From: an uncultured Prevotellaceae bacterium
GTDB taxonomy: Bacteria; Bacteroidota; Bacteroidia; Bacteroidales; Bacteroidaceae
Assembly (NCBI GenBank): GCA_900313845.1
Contig: OMTC01000341.1
Location: 1-5,270 of the forward strand
DNA: 5,270 nt
Reading direction: 5' to 3'
In this document: positions 1 to 5,270 of the stretch, piece by piece
Layout: every line of letters begins with the position of its first letter
How positions within the stretch are numbered: position 1 is the first letter of the stretch
Notes under the pieces: model-generated
The model's database searches: none
What the model was told of the DNA's origin: nothing
The model's input: the letters and a program-made list of their open reading frames with translations, nothing else
Program-made: the position numbers and the translations under genes

Positions 1-717
1 GTGTGTGCCGACATCAACGATGTGGAATATCGAAAGGTGACGCTGGACGAGCATTTCCAATTCCGTGCCAGTGATTTGTTAGCTGTGTGTGATGATTCCA
101 CAAAGGTCATCTTTCTTTGCTCACCTAATAATCCTTCGGGTAATTGTCTGCTACGCGGTGAGATTGAAACGGTGTTGGAACAATTTGATGGCATTGTGGT
201 GGTGGACGAGGCGTATTCCGATTTTGCGGAGCAACGTCCTTTCCGAATGGATTTGCAGAAATATCCAAACATCGTGGTGCTTAATACTTTCTCCAAAGCA
301 TTTGGTGCGGCAGCCATTCGTCTTGGTATGGCTTTTGCCTCTGTGGATATCATTGGACTTTTCAATAAGGTGAAATATCCTTACAACGTGAATAAGCTGA
401 CGCAGGATTGTGCGATGGAAGAGTTGAAGGACGTGACGAAGATTCATCAGCGGATTGTGCAGATCAAGGACGCTCGTACTACGCTAATGCAGGCATTTTC
501 CGAACTTCCTATTTGCCAGAAGGTTTATCCAACCGATGCCAATTTCTTTTTGACACGCGTGACCGATGCCAATGCCATTTACGATTATCTGGTGCATCGT
601 GGTATCATCGTCCGCAACCGAAATCGTGTCACCCTTTGTGGCAATTGCCTACGTATTACGATTGGTACAAAAGATGAAAACACTCGCTTGCTGAGTGCGT
701 TGAGACAATATCGTTAA
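1..717 (+). CDS. hisC: Histidinol-phosphate aminotransferase, 3' part (5' end outside window)
   Basis: Class I/II PLP-dependent aminotransferase that converts imidazole-acetol phosphate plus glutamate to L-histidinol phosphate in histidine synthesis, in the cytoplasm. The frame is open from base 1 and the first GTG is very unlikely to be the true start: HisC proteins are about 345-360 aa and only 238 are present, so roughly the first 110 residues are missing. Visible motifs, numbered in the fragment: SPNNPSGN (41-48) with the cofactor-contacting Asn44; VVDEAYSDF (67-75) with the Asp69 and Tyr72 that hold the pyridine ring; NTFSKAFG (95-102) with Lys99 as the Schiff-base lysine; Arg107 in AAIRLG; and CLRITIGT near the C terminus with Arg218, the substrate-carboxylate arginine. 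The gene ends TAA 3 nt before hisB, as expected in one his operon (typical Bacteroidetes order hisG-hisD-hisC-hisB). No damage is seen in the part present. The family call is firm. Confidence 0.95.
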   Translation: MCADINDVEYRKVTLDEHFQFRASDLLAVCDDSTKVIFLCSPNNPSGNCLLRGEIETVLEQFDGIVVVDEAYSDFAEQRPFRMDLQKYPNIVVLNTFSKAFGAAAIRLGMAFASVDIIGLFNKVKYPYNVNKLTQDCAMEELKDVTKIHQRIVQIKDARTTLMQAFSELPICQKVYPTDANFFLTRVTDANAIYDYLVHRGIIVRNRNRVTLCGNCLRITIGTKDENTRLLSALRQYR

Positions 718-720
718 AAC

Positions 721-1769
721 ATGAAACAAGTTCTTTTTATAGATAGAGACGGTACCATCTTGGTGGAACCTGAGGATGAGCAAATTGATTCGTTTGAGAA
801 GTTTCAGTTTGTGCCTGGAGTGATTCGCAATCTTCATTTTATTCGCACTCACCTCGATTTCGAGTTTGTGATGGTGAGCAATCAGGATGGATTAGGTACA
901 GATTCTTATCCAGAAGAAACGTTCTGGCCTACGCACAACTTGATGCTCCAAACCTTGAAGGGAGAGGGTATTGAGTTTGATGATATACTTATCGATAGGT
1001 CCTTCCCTGAGGACAATCTTCCGACTCGAAAGCCTGGCACGGGAATGCTGACGAAATATATGCAAGGGAATTATGACCTTGAGAATAGTTATGTGATAGG
1101 AGACCGAGAGACAGATGCAAAGTTGGCTGAAAACTTGGGATGCAAGTCGTTGATTCTGTCAGATGAACTTGATTGGAATCGCATTGCGGAAATCCTTTTT
1201 GCTGGAGAGCGTACGGCTTCTGTTCGACGTACTACGAAGGAAACGGATATTGACATCAGTCTTTGTTTGGATGGTACGGGGAAGAGTGATATTAACACGG
1301 GGCTTGGATTCTTCGACCACATGCTGGAGCAGATTGCGAAGCACGGAAGTATTGATTTGAAGATACACGTGAAGGGGGATTTGAATGTGGATGAGCACCA
1401 CACCATTGAGGATACGGGTATTGCTCTGGGTGAGTGCATTGGCAAGGCTTTGGGCGATAAGCGAGGCATTGAACGCTATGGGATGATTGCCTGTGTTCCG
1501 TAGCCCTTGATTTCGGAGGGCGCCCTTGGCTCGTTTGGGATGCTGAATTCCATCGGGAACGGGTAGGAGATATGCCTACTGAAATGTTCCTCCATTTCTT
1601 CAAGAGTTTCAGTGATGCAGCACGTATGAATCTGAATATCAAGGCAGAAGGAGAAAACGAGCACCACAAGATTGAAGGTATCTTCAAGGCATTGGCTCGA
1701 AGCTTAAAAATGGCTGTAAAGCGCGACATTTATAAATATCAACTTCCTTCAAGCAAAGGAATGCTTTAA
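721..1769 (+). pseudogene. hisB: Bifunctional histidinol-phosphatase / imidazoleglycerol-phosphate dehydratase, frameshifted by an apparent 16-nt deletion
   Basis: The fused HisB catalyses two steps of histidine synthesis. The N-terminal HAD domain (about 1-160) shows DRDGT with nucleophile Asp8 and Asp10, VSNQDG around Ser53, RKP with Lys104, and GDRETD (127-132). The dehydratase domain begins near 164 and shows the metal motifs GFFDHMLEQIAKHG and DEHHTIEDT (His226, His227, Glu230). The frame is intact to Arg-Tyr-Gly254 (ends about 1481), then reads six foreign residues to a TAG at 1501-1503. Homology resumes one frame over at 1482 with DDCLCSVALDFGG and continues 95 codons through STEM-like PTEMFLHFF and the second metal motif NEHHKIE to LPSSKGML and TAA at 1767-1769. 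Compared with E. coli HisB (RFGFVLPMDECL, recalled), five residues equivalent to FVLPM are absent, so a 16-nt loss explains both the gap and the shift; restoring it gives 354 aa, the family length. The rest looks undecayed, so the lesion is recent or an assembly error. The phosphatase half could still be made; the dehydratase should be dead. Confidence 0.9.
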
Positions 1770-1771
1770 GA

Positions 1772-1816
1772 AATAATCCGTTCATCTGGTGAAAGATGAA
1801 CGGATTATTAGTTTTT
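1772..1816 (+). terminator. Rho-independent terminator after hisB, possibly bidirectional
   Basis: A perfect 16-bp inverted repeat (1772-1787 with 1794-1809) encloses a 6-nt loop GGTGAA and is followed by AG and five T residues (1812-1816). It begins 3 nt after the hisB stop codon and so closes the his operon. The lipoprotein gene converges on it from the other side (stop at 1856-1858), and on the minus strand the stem is followed by TCTT, so it may stop transcription both ways, more weakly on that side. Confidence 0.88.
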
Positions 1817-1855
1817 GGGGATGAGCTTTTCTTATTTTTGAATGGCAAGCTATGC

Positions 1856-2854
1856 TCATTCCTCCTTCTCAACATTTTTCGCAATATCCCTTAGTATCAT
1901 GCTTGTGAGGGTGAAAATGCGCTGTTTCTTTTTTTCTGTATTGAAGACGAAATCGTTTATCATCCAGTTGGGTGTTTTGTTTTCGTCAAGTTCCTTCACC
2001 ATTTTGAACACGATGATGCTTGGCTCAGTAAAACCAATGTCAACGGTGACTTTGGCATCTGCCCTTTTCTCTTGCAAATTGGTTACTTCGATGTCTGCCA
2101 CAGAGATGTGGTCGAAATCCTGAGCATCAATGAATGGGTCGAAATCCACCACAAGATCATCATCAGGCAGTTGATTCCAAAGCTTTTTCAATGTGGAAGA
2201 AAAGAACTTTGATGTGTCGAGAGTTGAGGATGTGAAGTCGGCGTATGCTTCTGAAATTTGCTGATAAATGTCGTAAATTCTTGCCTTCACCTCTTCCTCT
2301 AATTGATTGTCTGAGCCACGAAGATTCATATTGCCGAAGGAGCCTTTCTTCATTTCGTTCAAAGTGGCGGTATTCATCATCCTCAGAACCATAATGGTAT
2401 TCATGTTGAGAGAATCCTTGTAAGCAGCATTTTCCTCCAATCCGTTCAACTCTTTTTGATAAGCTTCGTCTCCATCTATCAACAATGTGCAAAAAGCTCG
2501 ATTGATAGCATTTTTGAGGTTCGGTTCCTTTGCCAATGATTGGTCAAATAATACTCTCGACTCTTCAAAACTCTTTTGTGCTTCCTCCTTTTGTCCCAAG
2601 GTGTCGAGCACAAAAGCCTTTATGAAAGGAATCTGTGGGTCGTCGAAATATTGCTCTTGCAGTGCTTGCAATGCATTCAGTCCTTCCTCAAATTTGCCTT
2701 CATTCAACAACGTGTTCTGAATGGCATTCTTGGTGGAATCCAATGCAGCCAGCTCTTCAGTTGTTAATTCCGCTATCGATTTCTTGCTTTCGGAACAAGA
2801 AAAAAACATCATGCACACCAGTGCTAAAACTGAAAAAAAAGTGAACCGTACCAT
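1856..2854 (-). CDS. Putative lipoprotein with TPR-like N-terminal half, unknown function
   Basis: 332 aa. The N terminus is a lipoprotein signal: short basic start, hydrophobic stretch about 4-18, and lipobox FFSC with Cys20 as the predicted lipidated residue, so the protein should be anchored in the cell envelope. The residues after Cys (SESKK) are not the strongly acidic stretch that usually marks export to the outer surface in this phylum, so which side it faces is open. Residues about 40-150 look alpha-helical with TPR-like spacing (EGLNALQALQEQYFDDPQIPF, then DTLGQKEEAQKSFEESRVLFDQSLAKEP). Residues about 205-325 contain an aspartate-rich stretch (DDDLVVDFDPFIDAQDFD) and then alternating strands ending in PNWMINDFVFN, reminiscent of small DUF3828-type domains in other Bacteroidetes lipoproteins; that resemblance is from memory. 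The gene is monocistronic by layout: its own promoter at 2877-2908, ATG about 17 nt downstream of the predicted transcription start, and no Shine-Dalgarno site. No enzyme motif is seen. Confidence 0.88.
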   Translation of the reverse strand: MVRFTFFSVLALVCMMFFSCSESKKSIAELTTEELAALDSTKNAIQNTLLNEGKFEEGLNALQALQEQYFDDPQIPFIKAFVLDTLGQKEEAQKSFEESRVLFDQSLAKEPNLKNAINRAFCTLLIDGDEAYQKELNGLEENAAYKDSLNMNTIMVLRMMNTATLNEMKKGSFGNMNLRGSDNQLEEEVKARIYDIYQQISEAYADFTSSTLDTSKFFSSTLKKLWNQLPDDDLVVDFDPFIDAQDFDHISVADIEVTNLQEKRADAKVTVDIGFTEPSIIVFKMVKELDENKTPNWMINDFVFNTEKKKQRIFTLTSMILRDIAKNVEKEE

Positions 2855-2876
2855 AACACAGATATTAAGTTTTTTG

Positions 2877-2908
2877 CAAAATTAGGTGTAAAACTTGAGT
2901 TCTCCAAA
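2877..2908 (-). promoter_or_regulatory. Bacteroidetes-type promoter for the lipoprotein gene
   Basis: On the minus strand TTTG (2908-2905) is followed by a 20-nt spacer and TAATTTTG (2884-2877), a full match to the Bacteroidetes primary-sigma consensus TTTG-N19-21-TAnnTTTG. Transcription should start near 2870-2873, leaving a leader of about 17-20 nt before the ATG at 2854. Confidence 0.75.
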
Positions 2909-2938
2909 AAATCCGAAAACTTTTATTACAGACACTAT

Positions 2939-3556
2939 TTATAATTTCTTGAAAGCCACACCTATTATATAATAATGTGGACTCATGCGGCAAATGTCGG
3001 AGTCGAGATTCGAAGGGATGATGGAATCACCGCAGAAACGCACTCCTCCATCTTCTGTGAGAAAGGCGGAGCCATAAAAAGCAATCGGAATAAACTTATC
3101 AGTTTCAAATTTGTCGATGGCGATAGGACGATATGCATAGTGATACTCTTTCAGTCCGTTACGCTGGAGAGGCAGAAGTACCAAGGGATAGCCCAACGAA
3201 CCCATTCCTGCCACAGTGATTTGAACGTTTTCGATATGAATGGTGTCCTGCACTTGCACGGGAGTGAATCCCATCGACATGGTTTTCCACATTTTGTGAG
3301 TTGGCAAATTATTCATGGTGTAAGTCATGAAACCATCGCTCACATAGCCAAACTTATCATATTCTCTCACACTAAAAACGGCATCGTAGTCCTTGTTTCC
3401 GAGGAAGGATAAGTCCCACACATAGAGCTTATAACCTGCAATTTCCAACATCTGAAGAATATCTTCAGTCTTTGGTTGTATCTGCTTGATTTTCTGAGCA
3501 TCAACGGCTCCAAATGCCATCAAGAAAAGCATTGCAATAAGAATCTTCTTCATCAT
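2939..3556 (-). CDS. Exported protein of unknown function
   Basis: 205 aa. A classical Sec signal peptide covers about residues 1-20: MMKK, a hydrophobic core ILIAMLFLMAFGA, then VDA before Gln21, the likely cleavage site. There is no lipobox cysteine, so the mature protein (about 185 aa) should be periplasmic or secreted. The mature part begins with a charged KIKQIQPKTEDILQML segment and then appears mainly beta-stranded (YKLYVWDLSFL, YDAVFSVREYD, VSDGFMTYTM). Only two cysteines remain in the mature chain (in RFCGD and DICRM near the C terminus) and could form a disulfide. It resembles small exported proteins of Bacteroides/Prevotella grouped under DUF numbers (possibly DUF5041; recalled, not verified). 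The start is either of two adjacent ATG codons. I see no TAnnTTTG box in the 89 nt upstream, so it may be read through from the XRE gene or use a weaker promoter. No function can be given. Confidence 0.88.
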   Translation of the reverse strand: MMKKILIAMLFLMAFGAVDAQKIKQIQPKTEDILQMLEIAGYKLYVWDLSFLGNKDYDAVFSVREYDKFGYVSDGFMTYTMNNLPTHKMWKTMSMGFTPVQVQDTIHIENVQITVAGMGSLGYPLVLLPLQRNGLKEYHYAYRPIAIDKFETDKFIPIAFYGSAFLTEDGGVRFCGDSIIPSNLDSDICRMSPHYYIIGVAFKKL

Positions 3557-3591
3557 TTATCTATTTATTTTTATTTGTTTCTTTCATTCTA

Positions 3592-3627
3592 CTCCCCTCT
3601 CCCTTCGGAGAGGGGTTGGGGGTGAGG
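3592..3627. repeat. GC-rich intergenic repeat with perfect hairpin ('TPNPSPKGEG' type)
   Basis: The element reads CTCCCCTCTCC, CTTC, GGAGAGGGG and then TTGGGGGTGAGG. It contains a perfect 9-bp inverted repeat (3594-3602 with 3607-3615) with a CTTC tetraloop, so it folds equally well in either strand. Its G/C-rich strand asymmetry contrasts with the AT-rich flanks. Read on the minus strand it gives LTPNPSPKGEG, a peptide often seen in spurious ORFs across Bacteroidetes and other bacterial genomes because this repeat is scattered between genes. It lies between the XRE gene and the exported-protein gene on the same strand; with no U-tract after the stem it is not a standard terminator, but it could protect or process the mRNA. 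Confidence 0.7.
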
Positions 3628-3645
3628 CTTGGTATGAGGCTTTTC

Positions 3646-3861
3646 TCATTTTTCATTATTCCAATCCTCCTCTTCGAGTTGGAATACATCATCGAAAGAG
3701 CGTCCGAAGATGTGAGCGATTTTGAGAGCGAGAACTGTGGAAGGAACATATTTCCCCGCTTCGATGGCAACGATAGTCTGTCGGCTCACACCAACCTGCT
3801 CTGCTAATTGTTGCTGAGTCATACGTGCGATGGCACGCTCCACGCGAATGTTATTCTTCAT
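3646..3861 (-). CDS. Small XRE-family (Cro/CI-type) helix-turn-helix regulator
   Basis: 71 aa, essentially a single DNA-binding domain. The start KNNIRVERAIARMTQQQLAEQ is helix 1 plus the beginning of the helix-turn-helix. QQLAEQVGVSRQTIVAIEAGKYVPS (17-41) holds the recognition helix (SRQTIVAIE) and the family's G-K-Y-x-P-S turn. LALKIAHIFGRSFDDVFQL (44-62) is the usual closing segment, followed by an acidic tail. There is no ligand-binding or peptidase domain. It is the second gene of a unit with the membrane protein upstream: its ATG (3861-3859) lies inside that gene's last codons, overlapping by 11 nt, so the two should be translationally linked. A very strong Shine-Dalgarno site precedes it. 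Tiny XRE proteins paired with small membrane proteins are common in Bacteroidetes and Firmicutes and are usually assumed to regulate their own unit; the target here is not shown by the sequence. Confidence 0.93.
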   Translation of the reverse strand: MKNNIRVERAIARMTQQQLAEQVGVSRQTIVAIEAGKYVPSTVLALKIAHIFGRSFDDVFQLEEEDWNNEK

Positions 3862-4411
3862 CGCTTACCACCTCCTTTCTGAATTTCCATATTTCATAGT
3901 AGAACTTGCCAATGAAGAGAGGGAAGATGAGCCAATGGAAATAGAGTAATGGCAAAAGATACCCAGTTCCGTAAACCGTTAGCTGCGTCAAAATGAAGAG
4001 AATACCATATACTTTAACTGCCCAACTAAAAGTTTTCAAGCGCAGATTGATGGTATATTCATCTTCTTCCTTCAATCGTGTGAACGACACAAGGATAAAT
4101 CCCACCATGATGGCATATTCATCTTCTTCCTTCAATCGTGTGAACGACACAAGGATAAATCCCACCATGATGGCAACATTTGCAATCTCATCCGTCCAAT
4201 CATCGTTCTGCGTAATGAAAGAGAGTGTTTTTTCAACCTTTTCCCCTTCCTCAAAAGACGTCTTTTCGGATGGAATCAGTGTAATTGCTTTCGTTGGACC
4301 CAAATTAGGAAGAATATCTTCATTAGATAAAATGGCAGTCACAAGTCCAAACAGAATGAGTATCCATCCGATTGTCTTGCATTTTTCGGGAAATAAATAA
4401 TTTGTTTTCAT
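3851..4411 (-). CDS. Small multi-pass membrane protein paired with the XRE regulator, with internal 20-residue tandem duplication
   Basis: 186 aa from the ATG at 4411. I chose this start because MKTNYLFPEKCKTIGW is a natural cytoplasmic lead-in to the first membrane helix and lies about 50 nt below a good promoter; in-frame ATGs further up (4510, 4459, 4444) lie above or almost at the predicted transcription start. Hydrophobic segments: about 14-28 (IGWILILFGLVTAIL), 76-90 (IANVAIMVGFILVSF), and two near the C terminus (about 128-147 and 150-166). Between the first two is a polar, probably extracytoplasmic loop of about 45 residues. Residues 80-99 (AIMVGFILVSFTRLKEEDEY) are repeated exactly at 100-119, followed by TINLRLKTFSWAVKVYG. 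EDEY-x3-LRL-x-S-x2-WAV is, as I recall, a conserved stretch of small Bacteroidetes membrane proteins encoded beside XRE regulators, which have one copy. The second copy offers only about 11 hydrophobic residues after an acidic stretch, probably too few for a full span. The substrate or role is unknown. Confidence 0.85.
   Translation of the reverse strand: MKTNYLFPEKCKTIGWILILFGLVTAILSNEDILPNLGPTKAITLIPSEKTSFEEGEKVEKTLSFITQNDDWTDEIANVAIMVGFILVSFTRLKEEDEYAIMVGFILVSFTRLKEEDEYTINLRLKTFSWAVKVYGILFILTQLTVYGTGYLLPLLYFHWLIFPLFIGKFYYEIWKFRKEVVSDEE
3868..3880 (-). promoter_or_regulatory. Extended Shine-Dalgarno site of the XRE gene
   Basis: The mRNA-sense sequence AGAAAGGAGGTGG ends 6 nt before the XRE ATG; the AGGAGG core (3876-3871) is 9 nt from it. 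The first 12 bases AGAAAGGAGGTG complement the Bacteroidetes 16S rRNA 3' tail CACCUCCUUUCU in full (tail sequence recalled). The site sits inside the last codons of the membrane protein gene. None of the other four genes whose 5' ends lie in the window has a recognisable site. Confidence 0.8.
4055..4175. repeat. Perfect 60-bp in-frame tandem duplication
   Basis: Bases 4055-4114 and 4115-4174 are identical over 60 bp, and identity runs one more base (4115 = 4175). Just to the left, TGATGGT at 4048-4054 corresponds to TGATGGC at 4108-4114 and 4168-4174, so a 6-bp direct repeat flanked the ancestral unit and could have seeded slippage. Because 60 is a multiple of 3, the membrane protein stays in frame and gains 20 residues. 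The lack of any difference between copies suggests a very recent event or an assembly artefact. Confidence 0.95.
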
Positions 4412-4466
4412 ACATTCGCAGTGTTTAAATAGTTTGACATTCATTTGGAAATTTGTCATGACGCTG

Positions 4467-4497
4467 CAAAAGTATGGATTTCTTTTCATAAAGTAAA
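4467..4497 (-). promoter_or_regulatory. Bacteroidetes-type promoter for the membrane protein / XRE unit
   Basis: On the minus strand TTTA (4497-4494, three of four bases of the -33 TTTG) is followed by 19 nt and TACTTTTG (4474-4467), a full match to TAnnTTTG. Predicted transcription start is near 4460-4463, giving a leader of about 50 nt to the ATG at 4411. This supports the shorter start of the membrane protein. Confidence 0.6.
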
Positions 4498-4514
4498 GTA
4501 AACATGACAAAAAG

Positions 4515-4547
4515 TTTTACGAATTTAACACATTTTATCTATTTTCG
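4515..4547 (+). promoter_or_regulatory. Weak candidate promoter for the divergent membrane protein gene
   Basis: TTTT (4515-4518), a 21-nt spacer and TATTTTCG (4540-4547, one mismatch to TAnnTTTG) lie upstream of the ATG at 4575. It is the best match in the 163-nt divergent gap on this strand, but in such AT-rich DNA a near match may arise by chance. Confidence 0.35.
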
Positions 4548-4574
4548 TGCTTTCTTCTCTTCTTTTGAGCATAG

Positions 4575-5144
4575 ATGGAGTCTCAATCAAATAAAAAGTA
4601 CAATGCTCAAAATTCAATATTTTGCAGCGTTGAATTATTCACAAAAGTTTTGGCGAAATACAGATTAACAGCTAAATTTGCACAGGTAATAACACTTCCT
4701 AAAAATAAAATCATCGTGAGTGGTAAACTGAGAAAATCCCTTCTGATAACATTGATTGCTGAATTGTGCTTCATTGCTTTTAGCCTCGTCTTTGGCTTTT
4801 GGGGACACTACAAAAGTCTCGGAATTGAAATCAGTGTGCATGTCATGCTCATCGTTGTTAGTTTTCTTACGGTTTTTCTCAGTCTGACATGGTACAAGAC
4901 GAAAAGCATTTTCTTTCGCTTTTTGCACCTTTTGTTTGTTTCATTGTGTTTGGCTCTGTTGGGAACTTTACTTTTCTTATTGCTCCATGAAGTTTTTTCA
5001 CGTGGTTTTCAACACATCGGGGGAGGCTTCTGGAATTTCTTGTTCCTTTGGTTTGGTACGCCCTATGGCTTTGCGCTTTGGGCAGGTATTGCTGTTGTGC
5101 CCTGCTTCATAGCCGCTTGCTTTCTTCGCAAATGGGAATTTTGA
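4575..5144 (+). CDS. Multi-pass membrane protein of unknown function
   Basis: 189 aa. A polar, lysine-rich N-terminal part (about 1-54) is followed by four predicted membrane helices: about 55-75 (after GKLRK), 85-106 (ISVHVMLIVVSFLTVFLSL and on), 116-137 (FLHLLFVSLCLALLGTLLFLLL) and 165-184 (FALWAGIAVVPCFIAACFL), ending RKWEF. A Gly-rich aromatic stretch (GFQHIGGGFWNFLFLWFGTPYG, 144-165) lies between helices 3 and 4. Basic residues before helix 1 and after helix 4 place both ends in the cytoplasm. The ATG at 4575 is preceded directly by an in-frame TAG (4572-4574), so no earlier start is possible; the next in-frame ATG is at residue 91, inside helix 2, but a GTG at 4716 (residue 48) could be the start if the polar lead is not translated. 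There is no Shine-Dalgarno site. It is transcribed away from the XRE unit. I do not recognise the family. Confidence 0.75.
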   Translation: MESQSNKKYNAQNSIFCSVELFTKVLAKYRLTAKFAQVITLPKNKIIVSGKLRKSLLITLIAELCFIAFSLVFGFWGHYKSLGIEISVHVMLIVVSFLTVFLSLTWYKTKSIFFRFLHLLFVSLCLALLGTLLFLLLHEVFSRGFQHIGGGFWNFLFLWFGTPYGFALWAGIAVVPCFIAACFLRKWEF

Positions 5145-5196
5145 ATTTCTTTTTGCCGCTTTTCCAAGTTCTTTTTAGGGGATTCAGTAATAATTT

Positions 5197-5270
5197 GAAG
5201 GCTCGATGAAATGTCCTTGAACCTTCATTAAAATTGTTTCAAACCTTTATTAAATATATGTCGAACTTTC
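5197..5270. repeat. Degenerate direct repeat with 22-bp period, running off the window
   Basis: GAACCTTCATTAAA starts at 5219 and AAACCTTTATTAAA at 5241; the two 22-bp units agree at 16 of 22 positions. A third unit starts at 5263 with GAACTTTC (7 of 8 agree with the first) and is cut by the window end. A possible worn copy at 5197 (GAAGGCTCGATGAAAT) agrees at 11 of 22. No coding frame is evident here. Confidence 0.45.

Noticed and set aside
1477..1490. Programmed ribosomal frameshift in hisB
   Set aside because: There is no slippery heptamer, and a shift alone would still leave out the five conserved residues, so a deletion fits better.
721..1503. hisB as a complete 260-aa protein ending at the TAG at 1501
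   Set aside because: The last six residues have no family resemblance, and the missing C-terminal half of the dehydratase, with its second metal motif, follows directly in another frame.
2975..3412. 145-aa plus-strand ORF
   Set aside because: It is antisense to the exported-protein gene, which has a clear signal peptide and protein-like composition.
3594..3615. GC-rich hairpin as a rho-independent terminator for the XRE gene
   Set aside because: No T-tract follows the stem on the minus strand, and the repeat identity explains the hairpin.
3561..3770. 69-aa minus-strand ORF containing LTPNPSPKGEG
   Set aside because: It overlaps the XRE gene in another frame and reads through the intergenic repeat, a known source of false ORFs.
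3993..4400. 135-aa plus-strand ORF across the tandem duplication
   Set aside because: It is antisense to the membrane protein. Its internal repeat is only the shadow of the 60-bp duplication, and its composition is low-complexity Ser-rich.
4412..4510. 33-residue N-terminal extension of the XRE-linked membrane protein
   Set aside because: It would begin upstream of the predicted promoter -7 box, and its sequence does not resemble a signal or membrane lead-in.
5197..5270. CRISPR array
   Set aside because: The units abut without spacers, differ from each other, and no cas gene is present.

Overview
The window looks like chromosomal DNA of a Bacteroidales bacterium (Prevotella/Bacteroides type). 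Supporting signs are adjacent hisC and fused hisB genes, promoters of the Bacteroidetes form (TTTG at -33, TAnnTTTG at -7), A-rich leaders without Shine-Dalgarno sites in front of most genes, a lipoprotein with a late lipobox cysteine, and the widespread intergenic repeat that reads 'LTPNPSPKGEG' on the minus strand.

Layout. Bases 1-1769 (+) carry the end of a histidine biosynthesis operon: the 3' part of hisC, then after 3 nt hisB, the bifunctional histidinol-phosphatase / imidazoleglycerol-phosphate dehydratase. hisB is broken near codon 254 by what looks like a 16-nt deletion, so its last 95 codons are out of frame. A strong hairpin terminator (1772-1816) closes the operon. Bases 1856-2854 (-) encode a 332-aa lipoprotein with a TPR-like N-terminal half and its own well-formed promoter. 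Bases 2939-3556 (-) encode a 205-aa exported protein of unknown function. Bases 3592-3627 hold the repeat and its GC-rich hairpin. Bases 3646-4411 (-) hold a two-gene unit, promoter first: a small multi-pass membrane protein, then a 71-aa XRE-type repressor whose start overlaps the end of the membrane protein gene. A divergent gene at 4575-5144 (+) encodes another unrecognised multi-pass membrane protein. The last ~75 bases show a degenerate direct repeat of 22-bp period running off the window.

How the genes fit together. The his genes are a pathway unit, here probably inactive at the dehydratase step if the deletion is real. The membrane protein/XRE pair is a common small regulatory arrangement. 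It stands out here for two reasons: the membrane protein carries a perfect in-frame 60-bp tandem duplication, and the XRE gene has a 12-nt match to the full anti-Shine-Dalgarno tail of Bacteroidetes 16S rRNA, in a phylum that seldom uses such sites. I found no CRISPR array, transposase, tRNA or rRNA, and no clear new multi-gene system. The most interesting items are these small structural oddities.
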